A DNA stretch of 64,000 nt, taken from Guadua angustifolia (lineage: Eukaryota > Streptophyta > Magnoliopsida > Poales > Poaceae). Both the position numbers and the translations under genes were made by a program. The notes beneath the pieces were generated by a model, which was given only the letters and a program-made list of their open reading frames with translations, had not been told where the DNA came from and made no database searches. Where the stretch lies: the NCBI GenBank assembly GCA_036346375.1, contig CM070511.1, forward strand, positions 496,001 to 560,000. The letters are read 5' to 3'. This document shows, piece after piece, positions 9,816 through 21,870 of the stretch (position 1 is the stretch's first letter; each line of letters begins with the position of its first letter).

Positions 9816-12692
9816 TGTAGTGACCCGAATTCACCAATTCGGATCCACCGTGTATGCCGCACTATTCTCAGGATCAACGCTAGTGCACACGGCTTAACAT
9901 CGGTAAGCATCACATCATACACAACGATAATAACAATAAGACTTCATTTATTTAATATAACTAGTGTATGATCTTATGATCACTTACATTTATTCAGCCT
10001 CATAGGGCAAGACTAAGATGAAATAAGACAAATGCAGCGAAAAATTCGTAGAAGACGTAGTGACTCATTAGTACACCACAGGCGACTGACAAGGCTTGGC
10101 CTAGTGACTCGCGTCCACCTGAAAGTCCTCCTCAAGCACAAGCGATGACACCTCCACTGTTGTTGGTTGTTAAGCAAGGGTGAGTACACCAACACATACT
10201 CAACAAGTTGTGCACAGAATGCAATTCTATCATAGCTATATGCAGGCTTATTCCAAAGGAAGGCTTATGGTTCATAAGCAGTAAAGCAGCATTTTCAAAC
10301 ATAAACAATATATAGATTTGAAAAGACAGTAAAACAAATAATAACAAGTAAATAGATTCCATTGTTTCACAAAGCAAACCCAAGTTCTCCATCCTAAATC
10401 AAGTTCCATTATCCACATGGCATCCTGCCATCCCATCCAGTTGTTCATTTTAAATTAACTACCCCTTGATTTGTAATTCGAGCATTGCTCAATACCGTGA
10501 GCACGGCTATCCGAATAGATTGTACACTCTGCAGAGGTTATGCACTTTACCCACACGATATAACCATGCACCACACAAAGTAACGATTATAACAAAGCCT
10601 TTACAATGCATCCTCTTAACCCATGCTACCCGCTAAGGTTTCAACAACGAAGGCTACGCCGCCACAACAGGCCCCCTCTTGCGCCATGTGAGTTTCCCGT
10701 GCACCGGACTCACACCACCAAGATAGCACTTAAGTTAAGCATTTGCAAATTAGTCAGCTAGGCTGCCCCATAACAGACGTGTGGCTGCAAGTTTGACTCA
10801 GGTCAAAGGCTCGCAAGGTTAAGTCCTTAGGATTGATTAAAGCAAGACATACACATACCCTCAACTCCACTGAGCCCACCCTGGCACACCTGCCCCTTCC
10901 ACTTGCTTCAATCTAAAGTGATTACCCTCCGGTTGGTTACCAAGCACCACGTGCTCTTCACAAATCAACATCGTTGCGTGACTCCGCTGCCACAACAACT
11001 CAATCTCTTTGTGCGACCACACATGGCCCACAATTTATCATCATTGTTCCATATTCCATTAGTCAAGATTAATAAGCAATATTTCACGAGCATGTGATGA
11101 CGTGGCATAGCTAAGCAATTTCTATTCCGTTCTAACCATCCATGTTGATTTTCTATTAACCAACTATAATTAACCAACCTAGGGTGACAAGTGGATCATG
11201 GCATACAATTTAACAAGGTAGGGTATAATTCAAGAGGGTATAATATCTAAATCCCAATCTAGGTCAAAATCATTTGTACTCCTGAAATAACAAGTGATAA
11301 AGTAAACCAAAATAGCATGCAATCTAATTTATGGGTGCAACATGATCAAAGCACAACTTGCCTTCGTTAAGCTCCTGCTCTTAGTCTGGAAATAATTCCT
11401 GAGCTGAGAAATCCCCTTCCGAAGCCTCGCACAATTCAACGTCTACGCGAATCGAGAGAGAAAAGCAAATAAAAACCAAAACCAATGAGCAAACAAACTC
11501 AAAATTTCAAATAATAATCACCATTAAATAGATCTAAATTTTACAAAAAATTGAAGACTGGAATCGTCCAATTCCGAGTTCGTATGCAAAAGTTATAAGG
11601 TTTTGAAGTTTGAAAAAAAAATACTGAAAATACCTCTAAATCATAAATTCCGAATTTCGCGAATTAATTTTATATTGAAAAATCCGGTTTTTCCCGCCCG
11701 AACCGTACGGCGCGACGCGGCTGATTATGGGCCGTTGTTCTTGCGATCAACGGTCCATGCTTACCCTTGCGGTTCCCTGTTCACCTGTCGGCGTGGACTA
11801 ATCCGGGCGCTTCGTGGGAGATCAAACGGCGCACAGAGCTCCCGAGCGGCGATGAGAAGGTGGCGGCGCAACTAGCCGGACCCGAGGAAGATGACGCCTC
11901 CGGTGACGCTCCGGCGAATTCCGGCGAAGAAGAGATGGCGGCGCAGCTTCTCCGTGACTTGACGAACTCGATCCCACCCTTGAATCGACGGAAGAGAATC
12001 CCTAGCGACGGGAAAACGCGGTGCAACCCTTCGGCCGAACTCTGCAACTCCGACGAGCCGCTAGCATGGCGGCCGCGGTGTTCTCCGACGCGGCGCAAGA
12101 ACAGGAAAGGGTGGGGTGAGGTGAGTACCGGGACGGCTCGGGGGGGGGTCTTTTATACACGGCGGGGGCGCTATACAAGGAAGGAGGAGGGCGGCGGCGA
12201 GTTTGGAAGGCGGCGGCGGTTTTTGGCAACCGAATCGGAGACGAAGACGACACGCCGTCCGATCAAAATCCGGCGGCCACGATTAATCCGAGTTTTCCTA
12301 ATTTACACGATTTTTCCTTTTTAATCCGCCGGCCTGCACAGTAACCGGGCCTGGCCCGTTACTGTTCATCATGGTTTTTCCCGAATTTCCTATTTTAAAT
12401 AATCCGATTAAATGTTTTGATTTATTTAAGGCATTAAAAATACTCTAAAAATTCCAAGAAAAATCTCAAAAATACTTTGAGACATTCTTAACTTAAATAA
12501 AATACTTTCACAAAAACTTTATTTTGCAAATTTCTTTTTATAATTATTTCTTAACAAAAGATAATGTATTTAATTCAAAAGAATTCAAATAAATCTCAGA
12601 AAATCCAAATAAATTCAGAAAATTCACAAAATTCATATTTAGCAATAAAATAATATTAATTAATTGAAAAGCTAAAATTTTGGGATGTTACA
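9816..12692 (-). repeat. 3' LTR of the reverse Tekay element
   Basis: Minus strand begins TGTAACATCCCAAAATTTTA at 12,692 and ends at 9,816 (plus strand TGTAGTGACCCG). It closely matches 29,462-32,314 with scattered indels and substitutions. The GC-rich middle (about 11,690-12,300) contains open stretches on both strands in both LTR copies, but none resembles a known protein. Confidence 0.9.
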
Positions 12693-12707
12693 AACCTCCC
12701 CCCTTAA
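12693..12707 (-). promoter_or_regulatory. Polypurine tract of the reverse Tekay element
   Basis: The minus strand reads TTAAGGGGGGAGGTT immediately before the 3' LTR, the expected plus-strand primer for reverse transcription. Confidence 0.8.
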
Positions 12708-12726
12708 CGGAATCTCGACCCCGAGA

Positions 12727-15700
12727 TTAAGGCTGACTAGAGAATAGGTTCGGGAATTCTGCCTTCAGGTCATCTTCACGCTCCCAAGTTGCTTCGTTTT
12801 CTGAATGGTTACGCCATTGAACTCTGCAAAAGCGAGTGGACTTGTTCCTGGTTCTACGCTCCATCACATCCAAAATCTTGATTGGGTGCTCCTTGTAGGT
12901 CAGATCTTCTTGTAACTCAATAGCCTCCAATGGTGTCTGCTCAGCTGGCACTCGAAGACATTTCTTGAGCTGTGACACATGGAACACATCATGTACACCT
13001 GCCAACGACTCGGGCAATTCCAACTGATAAGCAACCTCTCCTCGACGACTCAATATCTTGAATGGTCCAACAAACCTCGGTGCAAGCTTCCCTTTGACAT
13101 GGAACCTCTTAACACCTTTAAGGGGAGTAACCCTAAGGTACACATAATCATTGGGCTCAAAACTCAAGTCACGACGGCGATTGTCAGCATAACTCTTCTG
13201 CCTTGACTATGCTGTCTTCAATCTCTCTCTGATCATGGCAACTTGCTCTTCGGCCTCCCTAAGAATCTCAGGTCCAAACACCGAACGCTCTCCTGTCTCA
13301 TTCCAATTCAACGGGGTGCGACAGGCTCGTCCATACAAGGCTTCATATGGTGACATTTGCAAACTAGCCTGATAACTGTTATTATAATCAACTCGCATCT
13401 GGCGGTACATTTATCCCAAGATGTGCTATAAGATATCGCACAAGCTCTCAACATATCCTCCAGAATCTGATTAACCCTCTCGGTCTGACCATCTGTCTAT
13501 GGATGATATGCGGTGCTAAAATTCAAGCGTGTACCCAATGCTTCACGCAGTTTATCCCAAAATCTTGAGGTAAACTGGGTACCTCGATCCGACACGATCT
13601 TCTTGGGCACACCATGCAAGCATACAATCCTTGACATATACAATTCTGCCAGTTTATCTCCTGAATAAGTCGTCTTCACCGGGATGAAGTGAGCGACTTT
13701 AGTCAATCGGTCAATGACCACCCATATTGACTCATATCCTCTTTGAGTCTTGGGCAATCCGGTGATAAAATCCATTCCAATCTCCTCCCACTTCCATTCC
13801 GGAATCTTCAATGGCTGCAACAACCCAGCGGGCTTCTGATGCATCGCCTTCACCCTCTGGCAGACATCACATAATGCTACATGCTCTGCGACTTCACGCT
13901 TCATGTTAGGCCACCAAAATCTCCCTTTAAGGTCCTGATACATCTTGACACTTCCTGGATGGATAGAATACTTGGAATCGTGAGCCTCCTCAAGAATCAA
14001 CTGCTTGAGTTCTCTCTCATTCGGCACACAAATCCGACCTTTGAACCACAGGGTTCCTTGCTCATCTACCGAGAAATCCTCAGCTAACCCTTCATCCTTC
14101 TTGGACTTGATCCTGCTGATCTTCTCATCCTTACTCTGCTTATCCCTGATTTGATCCTCCAAGGTTGGCTTCACTTCTAATGCAGCAAGAAATCCTTGCG
14201 GTACAACTTCCAATCCCAACTTCTGAAATTCTTCGCACAACTCCCACCGCTTGCTTACCACTAATGAATTCACATTATGACTCTTCCGACTCAAAGCGTC
14301 GGCCACCACATTAGCTTTTCCAGGATGATAATGGATTCCAACATTATAATCCTTTATCAATTCCAACCATCTCCTCTGCCTCATGTTCAGATCCGACTGA
14401 GTGAATATATACTTCAAACTCTTATGGTTCGTATATATCTCACATCTATTTCCAATGAGATAATGACGCCATATCTTTAAAGCATGCACTACGGCTGCTA
14501 GCTCCAAGTCATGCGTTGGGTAATTTCCTTCATGCGGCCTTAACTGCCTTGATGCGTAGGCCACCACCTTGCCATTCTGCATTAACACACATCCAAGACC
14601 TTGCGCGATCGTCACACATAAATGTCAAAACCGCTCGCACATCCGCAATACTAACACGAGGCGAGATGTTAATCTCTTCTTTAATTCTCGAAAACCATTC
14701 TACTTTCAAGGCGTCCATGCAAACTTCTTCTCCTTCTTCAACAATTGCGTAAGAGGTCTCGCAATCGTTGAAAATCCCTCTATGAATCGGCGATAATATC
14801 CCGCCATTCCCAGAAAACTGCGGATCTGAGTGACGGTCTTTGGTTGCTCCCAATTCATCACAGCTTCTACTTTACTTGGATCCACAGCAATTCTTTAGCG
14901 ATCATTACATGCCCAAGGAATTCCACCTTCTCCTTCCAAAAGTCACACTTGTTGAACTTGGCATATAATTGCTGATCACGCAACCTTTCCAAAACCAATC
15001 TCAAATGCTTGTCATGTTCTTCTTCCGTCTTGGAATACACTAGGATATCATCAATAAAGACAACCACAAACTTGTCCAAATATTCCATGAACACCTTGTT
15101 CATGAGGTTCATGAAATAAGCTGGGGCATTGGTTAACCCAAATGACATAACTGTGAACTCATAATGTCCATAACGGGTTGAAAATGCGGTCTTCGGAATA
15201 TCCTCCGCTCTAATCCTCAACTGATGATAACCCGATCGAAGATCTATCTTGGAGAAAACTGCTGCTCCCTTCAACTGATCAAACAAGTCATCAATCCTCG
15301 GCAAAGGGTACTTATTCTTGATTGTTACTTCATTAAGTGCACGATAATCGATGCACATCCTTAAACTTCCATCTTTCTTCCTAACGAACAACACTGGCGC
15401 TCCCCACGGGGAAGAACTTGGCCGAATGAAACCCTTCTCCAGCAATTCCTCAATTTGCTTCTTCATCTCTACTAACTCATCGGTTGGCATCCTATACGGT
15501 CTTTTTGCTATCGGTGCTGTTCCCGGTACCAATTCAATAACAAACTCAATATCCCGATCCGGTGGCATGCCGGGTAAATCCTCAGGAAATACCTCCGGGT
15601 AATCTCTAACCTTTGGTACATCCTCCAAATTAACCACCTTCACATCTTGTTGATCATCAAGCTGACCTTCACGGATTGCGGTAGCATGCACTTCCACCTT

Positions 15701-15991
15701 TTCACCATTAGGGTTTTCTAAGGTCACCATCCTTTGGCCACAATCTAAAATAGCCTTGTGTTTTGACAGCCAATCCATCCCTAAGATAACATCTAAGGTT
15801 TAGGTATCTAACAAGATGAGATTAAGCTAGAATTCTATCCCATTCATAAGCAACTTTACTCCTAAACACCCAAGGTTAGATTGAAGTTCGATCCCGAGGT
15901 TTGGACTAGAAGCACACATTTAAGATTCTTAATGGCGAATCCATTCTTCAATGCAAAACTCGAGAAACAAGCGAATGCGAAGCTCCGAATC
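12727..15991 (-). pseudogene. pol: pol of the reverse Tekay element (PR, RT, RNase H, IN, chromodomain)
   Basis: The order on the minus strand follows. Protease comes first, with a DSG-ASHS-type active site at about 15,977-15,991, broken by a frameshift, and GMDWLSKHKAILDC near 15,780. Reverse transcriptase (14,867-15,778) has RMCIDYRALN, KIDLRSGYHQL and the catalytic FIDDILVYS. RNase H and integrase (13,497-14,615) have GNYPTHDLELAAVVHALKIW, a zinc finger ending ALCDVCQ, and the D,D residues in GMDFITGL and IVSDRGTQF. More integrase follows at 13,207-13,410. The C-terminus (12,727-13,167) has the GPF-type LAPRFVGPFKIL and a chromodomain (YKEHPIKILDVMERRTRN through FCRVQWRNH and EATWE). Frameshifts near 14,620-14,860 and stops at 13,170-13,206 and 13,411-13,496 make it non-functional. 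The chromodomain would bind histone marks and direct integration. Confidence 0.9.
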
Positions 15992-17012
15992 AAATAAAAA
16001 GATGGCGTCTTGAGTTAACTAGGAACTTACCCGAGACGACATCCGATGCCTCTGAGCTCCATCGCCAGTGATGTGGTTGATCCTTCCACACACCTTGTTC
16101 GAGGCGACGGCGATCAAGGCCGCACTCGATTTCCTCACCGCCATGGGGTCTTAGGTGGGTCTTGCTCAAGTTGAAGCGATGGTGTAATTCCTCCTTCTTC
16201 GGACATTTGTTAGCAAAATGCCGGAGCTCATGGCATGAAAAGCATCTTCTAGTATCGGGTTGTTGACTTCTAGAAACCGCATTGCCCATTGGTCTTTGAG
16301 TCTGAAAATTCGACTAGCGGGCGCGGTGTTGGGACCGGTGCTCGCTTGACAAGCTGGGTGAATCTCGCAAGCGCCGAGGTGTCATCCTCAACTTTGAGAT
16401 GATTCGCCGCCTACTGCCGACTAGCCATCCAAGCGCTTGCGGTCCTCACCCAACTCCTTGCGCTTATCCTCAAGAATCAAAGCCTTATTGACCAACTCAC
16501 GAAAGTCGGGGAAAGTGTGGGTGATTAATCCCCCTGCAGATCTGAGAAGTTCCTTTTAAGCGGGATTATGCGGCCTTGTGCAGCCACATCCTCGGGTGCA
16601 TAGCGTACAACCGAGTAAACCTATTTAGGTACTCCGCCACCGACCGCCCCTTGCTTCAAAGCCCTAAACTCTTCCTTCTTAAGATCCATCATTCCTACGG
16701 CACATGATCTTGAAAAGCAGTTGAAAATTCCTCCCATGTGATTTCTGCGGGGCTTCATGCGGCTGTGATAGTTCTCCCACCATTCTGCGATGGTTCCTTC
16801 CAAGCGGTGCGAAGCATACAACACCCTCTCATTGCCCTCACATTGCGTGATGTGCGGCTTCTTCTCCATGGTTCTCAACCAATCATCGGCCTCAATGGAT
16901 TGACATTGCACGAGAATGTCGGAGGATGAGTTCTCATGAAATCGACCAACTTGGAGTGGTTCGTGGCCCATTGTTGCTGGTAGCAAGCGTTCGGCAAAGC
17001 GACTTGGCCTGC
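15977..17012 (-). pseudogene. gag: gag of the reverse Tekay element, C-terminal part
   Basis: The minus strand shows the capsid-like segment EADDWLRTMEKKPHITQCEG, then RVLYASHRLEGTIAEWWEN (16,621-17,012), and further on a CCHC zinc knuckle, CFSCHELRHFANKC (15,990-16,289). Frame changes lie between 16,290 and 16,620. It is cut at 17,013 by the forward Tekay insertion; its N-terminus lies at 28,221-28,384. Confidence 0.85.
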
Positions 17013-17017
17013 CATGT

Positions 17018-20000
17018 TGTAACATCCCGAATTTTGGCCAGATTTTAAATTTTGGAGTTATTTGAATTTTTGTGAATTAATCAACCTTTATTTGCATTTA
17101 ATTGCATTTAATGGAATTTATCTAATTTTTTTGGGATTTATTGGATTTAATTGGAATTTATTTATATCATTTTTCTTTGGGTAATTAAATATCAGAAAAT
17201 ATAATTATCAAAAATTAAAACTAATATTTTATTTAGGCTCAAAATGCTCTGAAATATTTTCTAGAATTTTTCGGGTATTTTTAGTGCCCCAAATAAATAC
17301 TTTGAATTTCTGTCTTTATTTTTATTCGTAAAACCCGGAAAATGGCTAGCTACAGTGTTGGTAGGCCCAACATCGTGCTTTCGCTGAGGAAGAAACCCTA
17401 ATCGCCGCCCGCTCTCCACCGTTGGATCTTGATCGAACGGTCGACACGACGTCGATCTCGGGGACGAGGCTTTGAACTGCAGATCGCCGCCGTTGGCCTC
17501 GGTGGATTTTGTCGAGATCGTCGCGCTATCCGAGGCATGTCTCGAGTGAGTGGAGTATATCACCGTGCTCAGCGCTCCACCCGCTCATTTCGCCTCAACT
17601 CCTGTTCACTCGCCCTCAGTAGCCCTCTCGGGAGCTCGCCAGTAGTAGCTACTCACCCCGCCACGGTTTTCTTCGTGTTCGCGCCCGCCACTCTCCACCG
17701 CCGCCGAGACCACCTCCGAAGTTCACCAAGACAAAGCGCGTCGTGTGGTCACTTCATTCACGGGAGAGACTCGCAAACGCCGTCGCCCGTGTCGTCTTCT
17801 TCAACTCCGGCGACGAGCACCACCGCTTCTCCTTCGACGCTTCGCGAGCTCTCACAGCCGTCTGATCTTCATCCGACGCCCAAGGTAACGCCACGTAGGG
17901 CATAGTAACAGTGAACCGCTCGGGTAGCTCTTGCGCCGTCTGATCCGAATCCGACGGTCGGGAAAACGTGCATGCGTGGCTTGATGCTTCTTCGACGTGT
18001 CGATCGGCCGACATGTGGGGTCGAGCACTGTTCGCGGGCCCACTTGTCAGTGGGAGAGCCGCCGGTCGTCTTTGGCGTCGGCGTGGCGTCATCCGGCCCA
18101 TTGGTCGATGGCGAGAGCGGCGTGGTTCGCTCTGGTGCCGACACGTGTCGCGGAGGAAAAATCAGCCGGAAAATCGGTGGAAAATAGAGGATTAATTCGG
18201 TTTATTCTTTTATGAATTTTCAGAATATTGTAAAGGCTATAACTTTTGCATTTTAACTCGGATTTGAGTGAATCCAGTGCCCAAAATTTGTAAAATGTGA
18301 ACTATTTATTGGTGATTTTTATTTTATTTTTAGAATTTATCTTGCTGTCTGTATAGTGTGTTGATTGTGTGATTGCTTGTAGAGTAGACTCAGAGTCGCC
18401 GGGTTTCGCCGAGGAGAATTTGAAGACCCGTCAGAGAACCTCGACTGTAACCAACTCCTCTTCAAGGCAAGTCATGCTTTGATCATTTAGCGCCTAGTTT
18501 TAAAAGTGTATTTTGATTTCCATATTGCATGCTATGTTAAGTACAATCACTTTTGATTAAATTGGGAAATGGTAGTTAAAAGCCAAACTTGTTATGCCAC
18601 CTTGATTATAATGTTTGCATACCCTGAAATCCTTGTCCACCCTAAGATGTTTAATATGTTGGTTATTAATATGACGCCAACACGGGAGGCTAGACCGTGA
18701 TAGTTGCTTAGTCCGCTTGTATGCGATGAATGAATTTCAAAATAGCAAATGAATATTGCCTAAACAATTATGGAACGCATTTTTTTGTAAAAGTGCGATG
18801 ATGTCATGCGATGGATTAGGATAGTCACCTGTGTGGTGCTATTCATGAAAAGTGTGGAAAATGGCATGTGTTGCTTAAATGTGAAGTGGGATGGGAAATG
18901 TTTTGGACCGGGGCAAGTGGCAAGAAGGCTTCGTGCCAGGTGGGCCTGTGTGGCAATGGGTGTGTGAAAGATTGTGAAGGTGTGCCGAAGTTGTATAAAA
19001 TGGACGTCTTGCCCGGACGGTTAAGGACTTAACCTTGCAAGCCTTTGAACTGAGTTCGTGTACAACCACTTGTCCGAATGGGACGGACCTAGTTAAGTAG
19101 GTTTCTAACCTCTTTCCTTTGAAACCTCGGGGTGACAAGTGCACACCAAAGGTAATGTAGGGAAGGAAGCACGTGCTACGGCTTGGTACCCATTCAACGA
19201 TACTTGCCCCTGTCTAAACTTCGCTCTGTGTGAGGGGAGTGTTAGAAGGAAGTGTGAGGGGTTCATCGGTTAAATGTTAGTCTCTGAAAGACTTTGTTGC
19301 AATCAATCGCTTTGTGTGGTGAACGATCAGTATCCTGTGGGTAAAGTGTACACCTCTGCAGAGTGTGTGTGTGAATCTATTGAATAGCCGTGTCCACTGT
19401 GATCGACATTGCTCGGTGATTACAAATCAAGGGTAGATTTTCAAAATAAAAACATGGAATGGGTGGTCGTGTGCCAAAAAGCATGTGAATGAAACTAGAG
19501 TCAGGTGCCAAAACTCTTGGAAAAAGAATTGAGAAATTAAATAATAATAATATTGGTTTTACCGCTTTAAATCTAATATGATTATTCATTTTAAAAGAAA
19601 CACCGCTTTATGCAAAATAACCAATTAAGCCTTCCTTGGAATAAGCCATGCATGTAGTAATAGACCGCATTGTGCATGACTTGTTGAGTATGTTGTATAC
19701 TCACCCTTGCATCGACAAAAACCTCGGAAGAAGAAGAAGCCGTGCCGACTGGAATGAAGAGTTAAATCAAGGCCGGAGGATTAAGGGTTGAGCCGCACTC
19801 AAGAGCTGTGGTTAGGAATGGTTCCATTAACGTATTTTGCTTCCATTGAATGAACTTGGTACCGATGATATTTATCGCCTGCGTGCTGAATTATTGTAAG
19901 GCGACCATAAGGTCATGTAACTCGACTATATTATGCTTGAAGTACTTTAATATTTAATTCATTTGTGTATGATTGTGGTACTTCAACCTCGTTTATCCTG

Positions 20001-20072
20001 TGTGTACTAGCGTGATCCTCGACTAGTACGGTATACACAGAGTGTCCGAATCTGTGGAAATTGGGCACGACG
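17018..20072 (+). repeat. 5' LTR of the forward Tekay element
   Basis: It is a direct repeat of 25,158-28,215 with many single-base differences and short indels, concentrated in the GC-rich 17,400-18,150 block. The final dinucleotide is mutated (CG instead of CA). ORFs within are in both strands and all frames and have no family resemblance. Confidence 0.92.
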
Positions 20073-20076
20073 AGGA

Positions 20077-20090
20077 TGGTATCGAGCCAT
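20077..20090 (+). promoter_or_regulatory. Primer-binding site (initiator Met-tRNA type)
   Basis: TGGTATCGAGCCAT lies 4 bp after the 5' LTR and resembles the TGGTATCAGAGCC site complementary to the 3' end of plant initiator Met-tRNA, with two bases missing. Confidence 0.75.
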
Positions 20091-20304
20091 ACCGATGTAG
20101 GACTTAACCCTAGTTAGGTGGCCGCCCAAAGAAGGACAAAAAGCTAAATTCTAAAGGCTAAAATTTGACAAGATTGATTAATGAAATCTTGACCTATCCC
20201 TTCTTCCTTACTTCATACCTCTGCTGTATTTTGATATTACTTTTGGACTCTTTTAAAATTTTATTCTCGACGCGTATGCTGGCGGATCTGGATGGTTCAC
20301 TCTT

Positions 20305-20995
20305 TTGGAGAGCGCCATGGAGGCTACGCATGAGCTCTGGAGGATGCTCTGTGTTGGGAGGCTTGACCGACCACTCTACAAGTCTCGCACCGATAGTCAA
20401 CGGATTGCTCGCGGATGGGAGACGACTCGACCTTATACGCTCGGAGCACGCGACGTGCTAGTCGTCGCGCCGCCTCACGGTAAGCGAGCGAAGCTCTGGA
20501 GGGCATACTGAGTGTGCCCGGTTGTGCCTGCGACGGATCAAGAGGGACCACGGCTACGAGCTGTGGGATACCGCCTTCCGTGTGCACCCACACACGGGTG
20601 GACCCCTGCAGGCTCGCTTAGAGCTAGAGGACGACGCCGCCATCGTGCACCTGGGCCGGTTTGCTGCGGCACAGGAGGAGGTGATGGACGCCACGACTAC
20701 AGAGCTGCAGGCCGTCTACCGCACCTTGGAGGAGACCGAGGAGGCCTTACGAGAGACCCGGATGCACGCAGTCCAGAGGATCGCCGAGTTGGAGGAGGCT
20801 CTTCTGGGGGGAGCTCGACGTCATGGAGCTCGGCAGCCACGCGAGGAGCCGGAGGAGCAGCGCCATCGCCGAGACCAAGCAGCCAGTGGTGCCCCCAGCT
20901 GCACCAGTGGGAGGGCATGGGGACCAGTTTGCCCCAATGCCAGCTCACCCGCCGGTTTACGTGATCGGCGAGCCAGAGCCGGGTTGGCTCGATGA
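20305..20995 (+). pseudogene. orf0 of the forward Tekay element (extra ORF upstream of gag)
   Basis: Two overlapping frames (20,305-20,511 and 20,522-20,995) encode one decayed protein with RMLCVGRLDRPLY near the N-terminus and a helical C-terminal half: EDDAAIVHLGRFAAAQEEVM, TELQAVYRTLEETEEAL and QRIAELEEALLG. The same order of motifs occurs in the reverse element at 28,653-29,210. An extra ORF between the LTR and gag has been reported in rice RIRE-type Tekay elements; its function is unknown to me. The acidic, heptad-like C-terminal half suggests a coiled coil. A stop at 20,509 and a frameshift break this copy. Confidence 0.75.
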
Positions 20996-21285
20996 GTGAT
21001 GTTTTGTCAGAATGTCAGCGGCCAGCTTTTGCGTTGAGACTCAGATGTTTTGAGTCGCGTCTTTTATTTCGAACATTAGTATGCGATGTGATGTAATGAA
21101 CAATTTGCTGTGATGTTGTGACAGTTGTATGGCTGCATAGTCCCTAGACTATGTAAGGAACCATACCTAATTATTAATTATGCTTGAATGATTATGGTTT
21201 TTAGTTACACCTGTTTCCCCGTATAAGTTCTATACGTATCTATTCTTTTTCCCCCTTATCTCTAAACCATCGAAGCAATCAGCAG

Positions 21286-21870
21286 ATGGTGAACACTCGC
21301 AACAACGGAGCAGGAGGCAGCGGTTCGCGCCCAGGAGGCAGTCAGAACGGTACGCCACCACCGCAGGCAGCACCGCCAGTGGATATGCAGAATCTAGGAG
21401 CATTTCTCGCAGCACAGACTCAATTAATGCAGACTATGATGGCAACAGTGCAACAAATCAACCACCAGGCAGTCGCCAACAATCAAGCTGTGAATAATGG
21501 GCCACGTCCGTACTCAAGATTATCTGAATTCATGAGGACACGACCGCCCACCTTCTCGGGCAATGCCAGCCCCTTAGAGGCAGATGACTGGCTAAAGACT
21601 ATCGAAAGGAAATTGCACATAACCCAGTGTGAGGGACACGAGAGGGTGCTCTATGCCTCTCACCAGCTAGAGGGAACGGCCTCCGAATGGTGGGAAAACT
21701 CTCACAGATCGCAGAGAACCCGCAGGAGATTACTTGGGATGAGTTCACAACAATTTTTCGCCAATACCATGTTGGGAGGGTATCATGGAACTGAAAAAGG
21801 AAGAATTGAGGCGCTAAGCGGGGAGGCCGGTCAGTGGCGATTATCTCAACTCGGTGCCGCTACATGATTA
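21286..21870 (+). pseudogene. gag: gag of the forward Tekay element, C-terminally deleted
   Basis: The ATG at 21,286 starts MVNTRNNGAGG, shared with the reverse element (28,384). The product has a Gln/Asn-rich N-terminus, then the capsid-type segment EADDWLKTIERKLHITQCEG, VLYASHQLEGTASEWWEN. At about 21,867 the sequence passes directly into protease (FDSS, then ARFRDFLCD), so the remaining capsid and the CCHC zinc knuckle are absent. The deleted stretch is about 600 bp judged against the reverse element. Such a Gag could not package RNA normally without help from another element. Confidence 0.85.

Noticed and set aside
11603..12324. ORF up to 185 codons in the reverse Tekay 3' LTR
   Set aside because: The matching region of the 5' LTR (31,240-31,965) has different frame lengths, so coding is not conserved; no domain seen.
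14530..14853. Minus-strand 107-codon ORF as a new protein
   Set aside because: It occupies the RT-RNase H connection of the reverse Tekay pol and is an out-of-frame reading caused by a frameshift there.
17429..18215. Arg/Ser/Pro-rich ORFs on both strands inside the Tekay LTR
   Set aside because: They recur only partly and in shifted frames in the other LTR copy, so they reflect GC-rich LTR DNA rather than a conserved protein.
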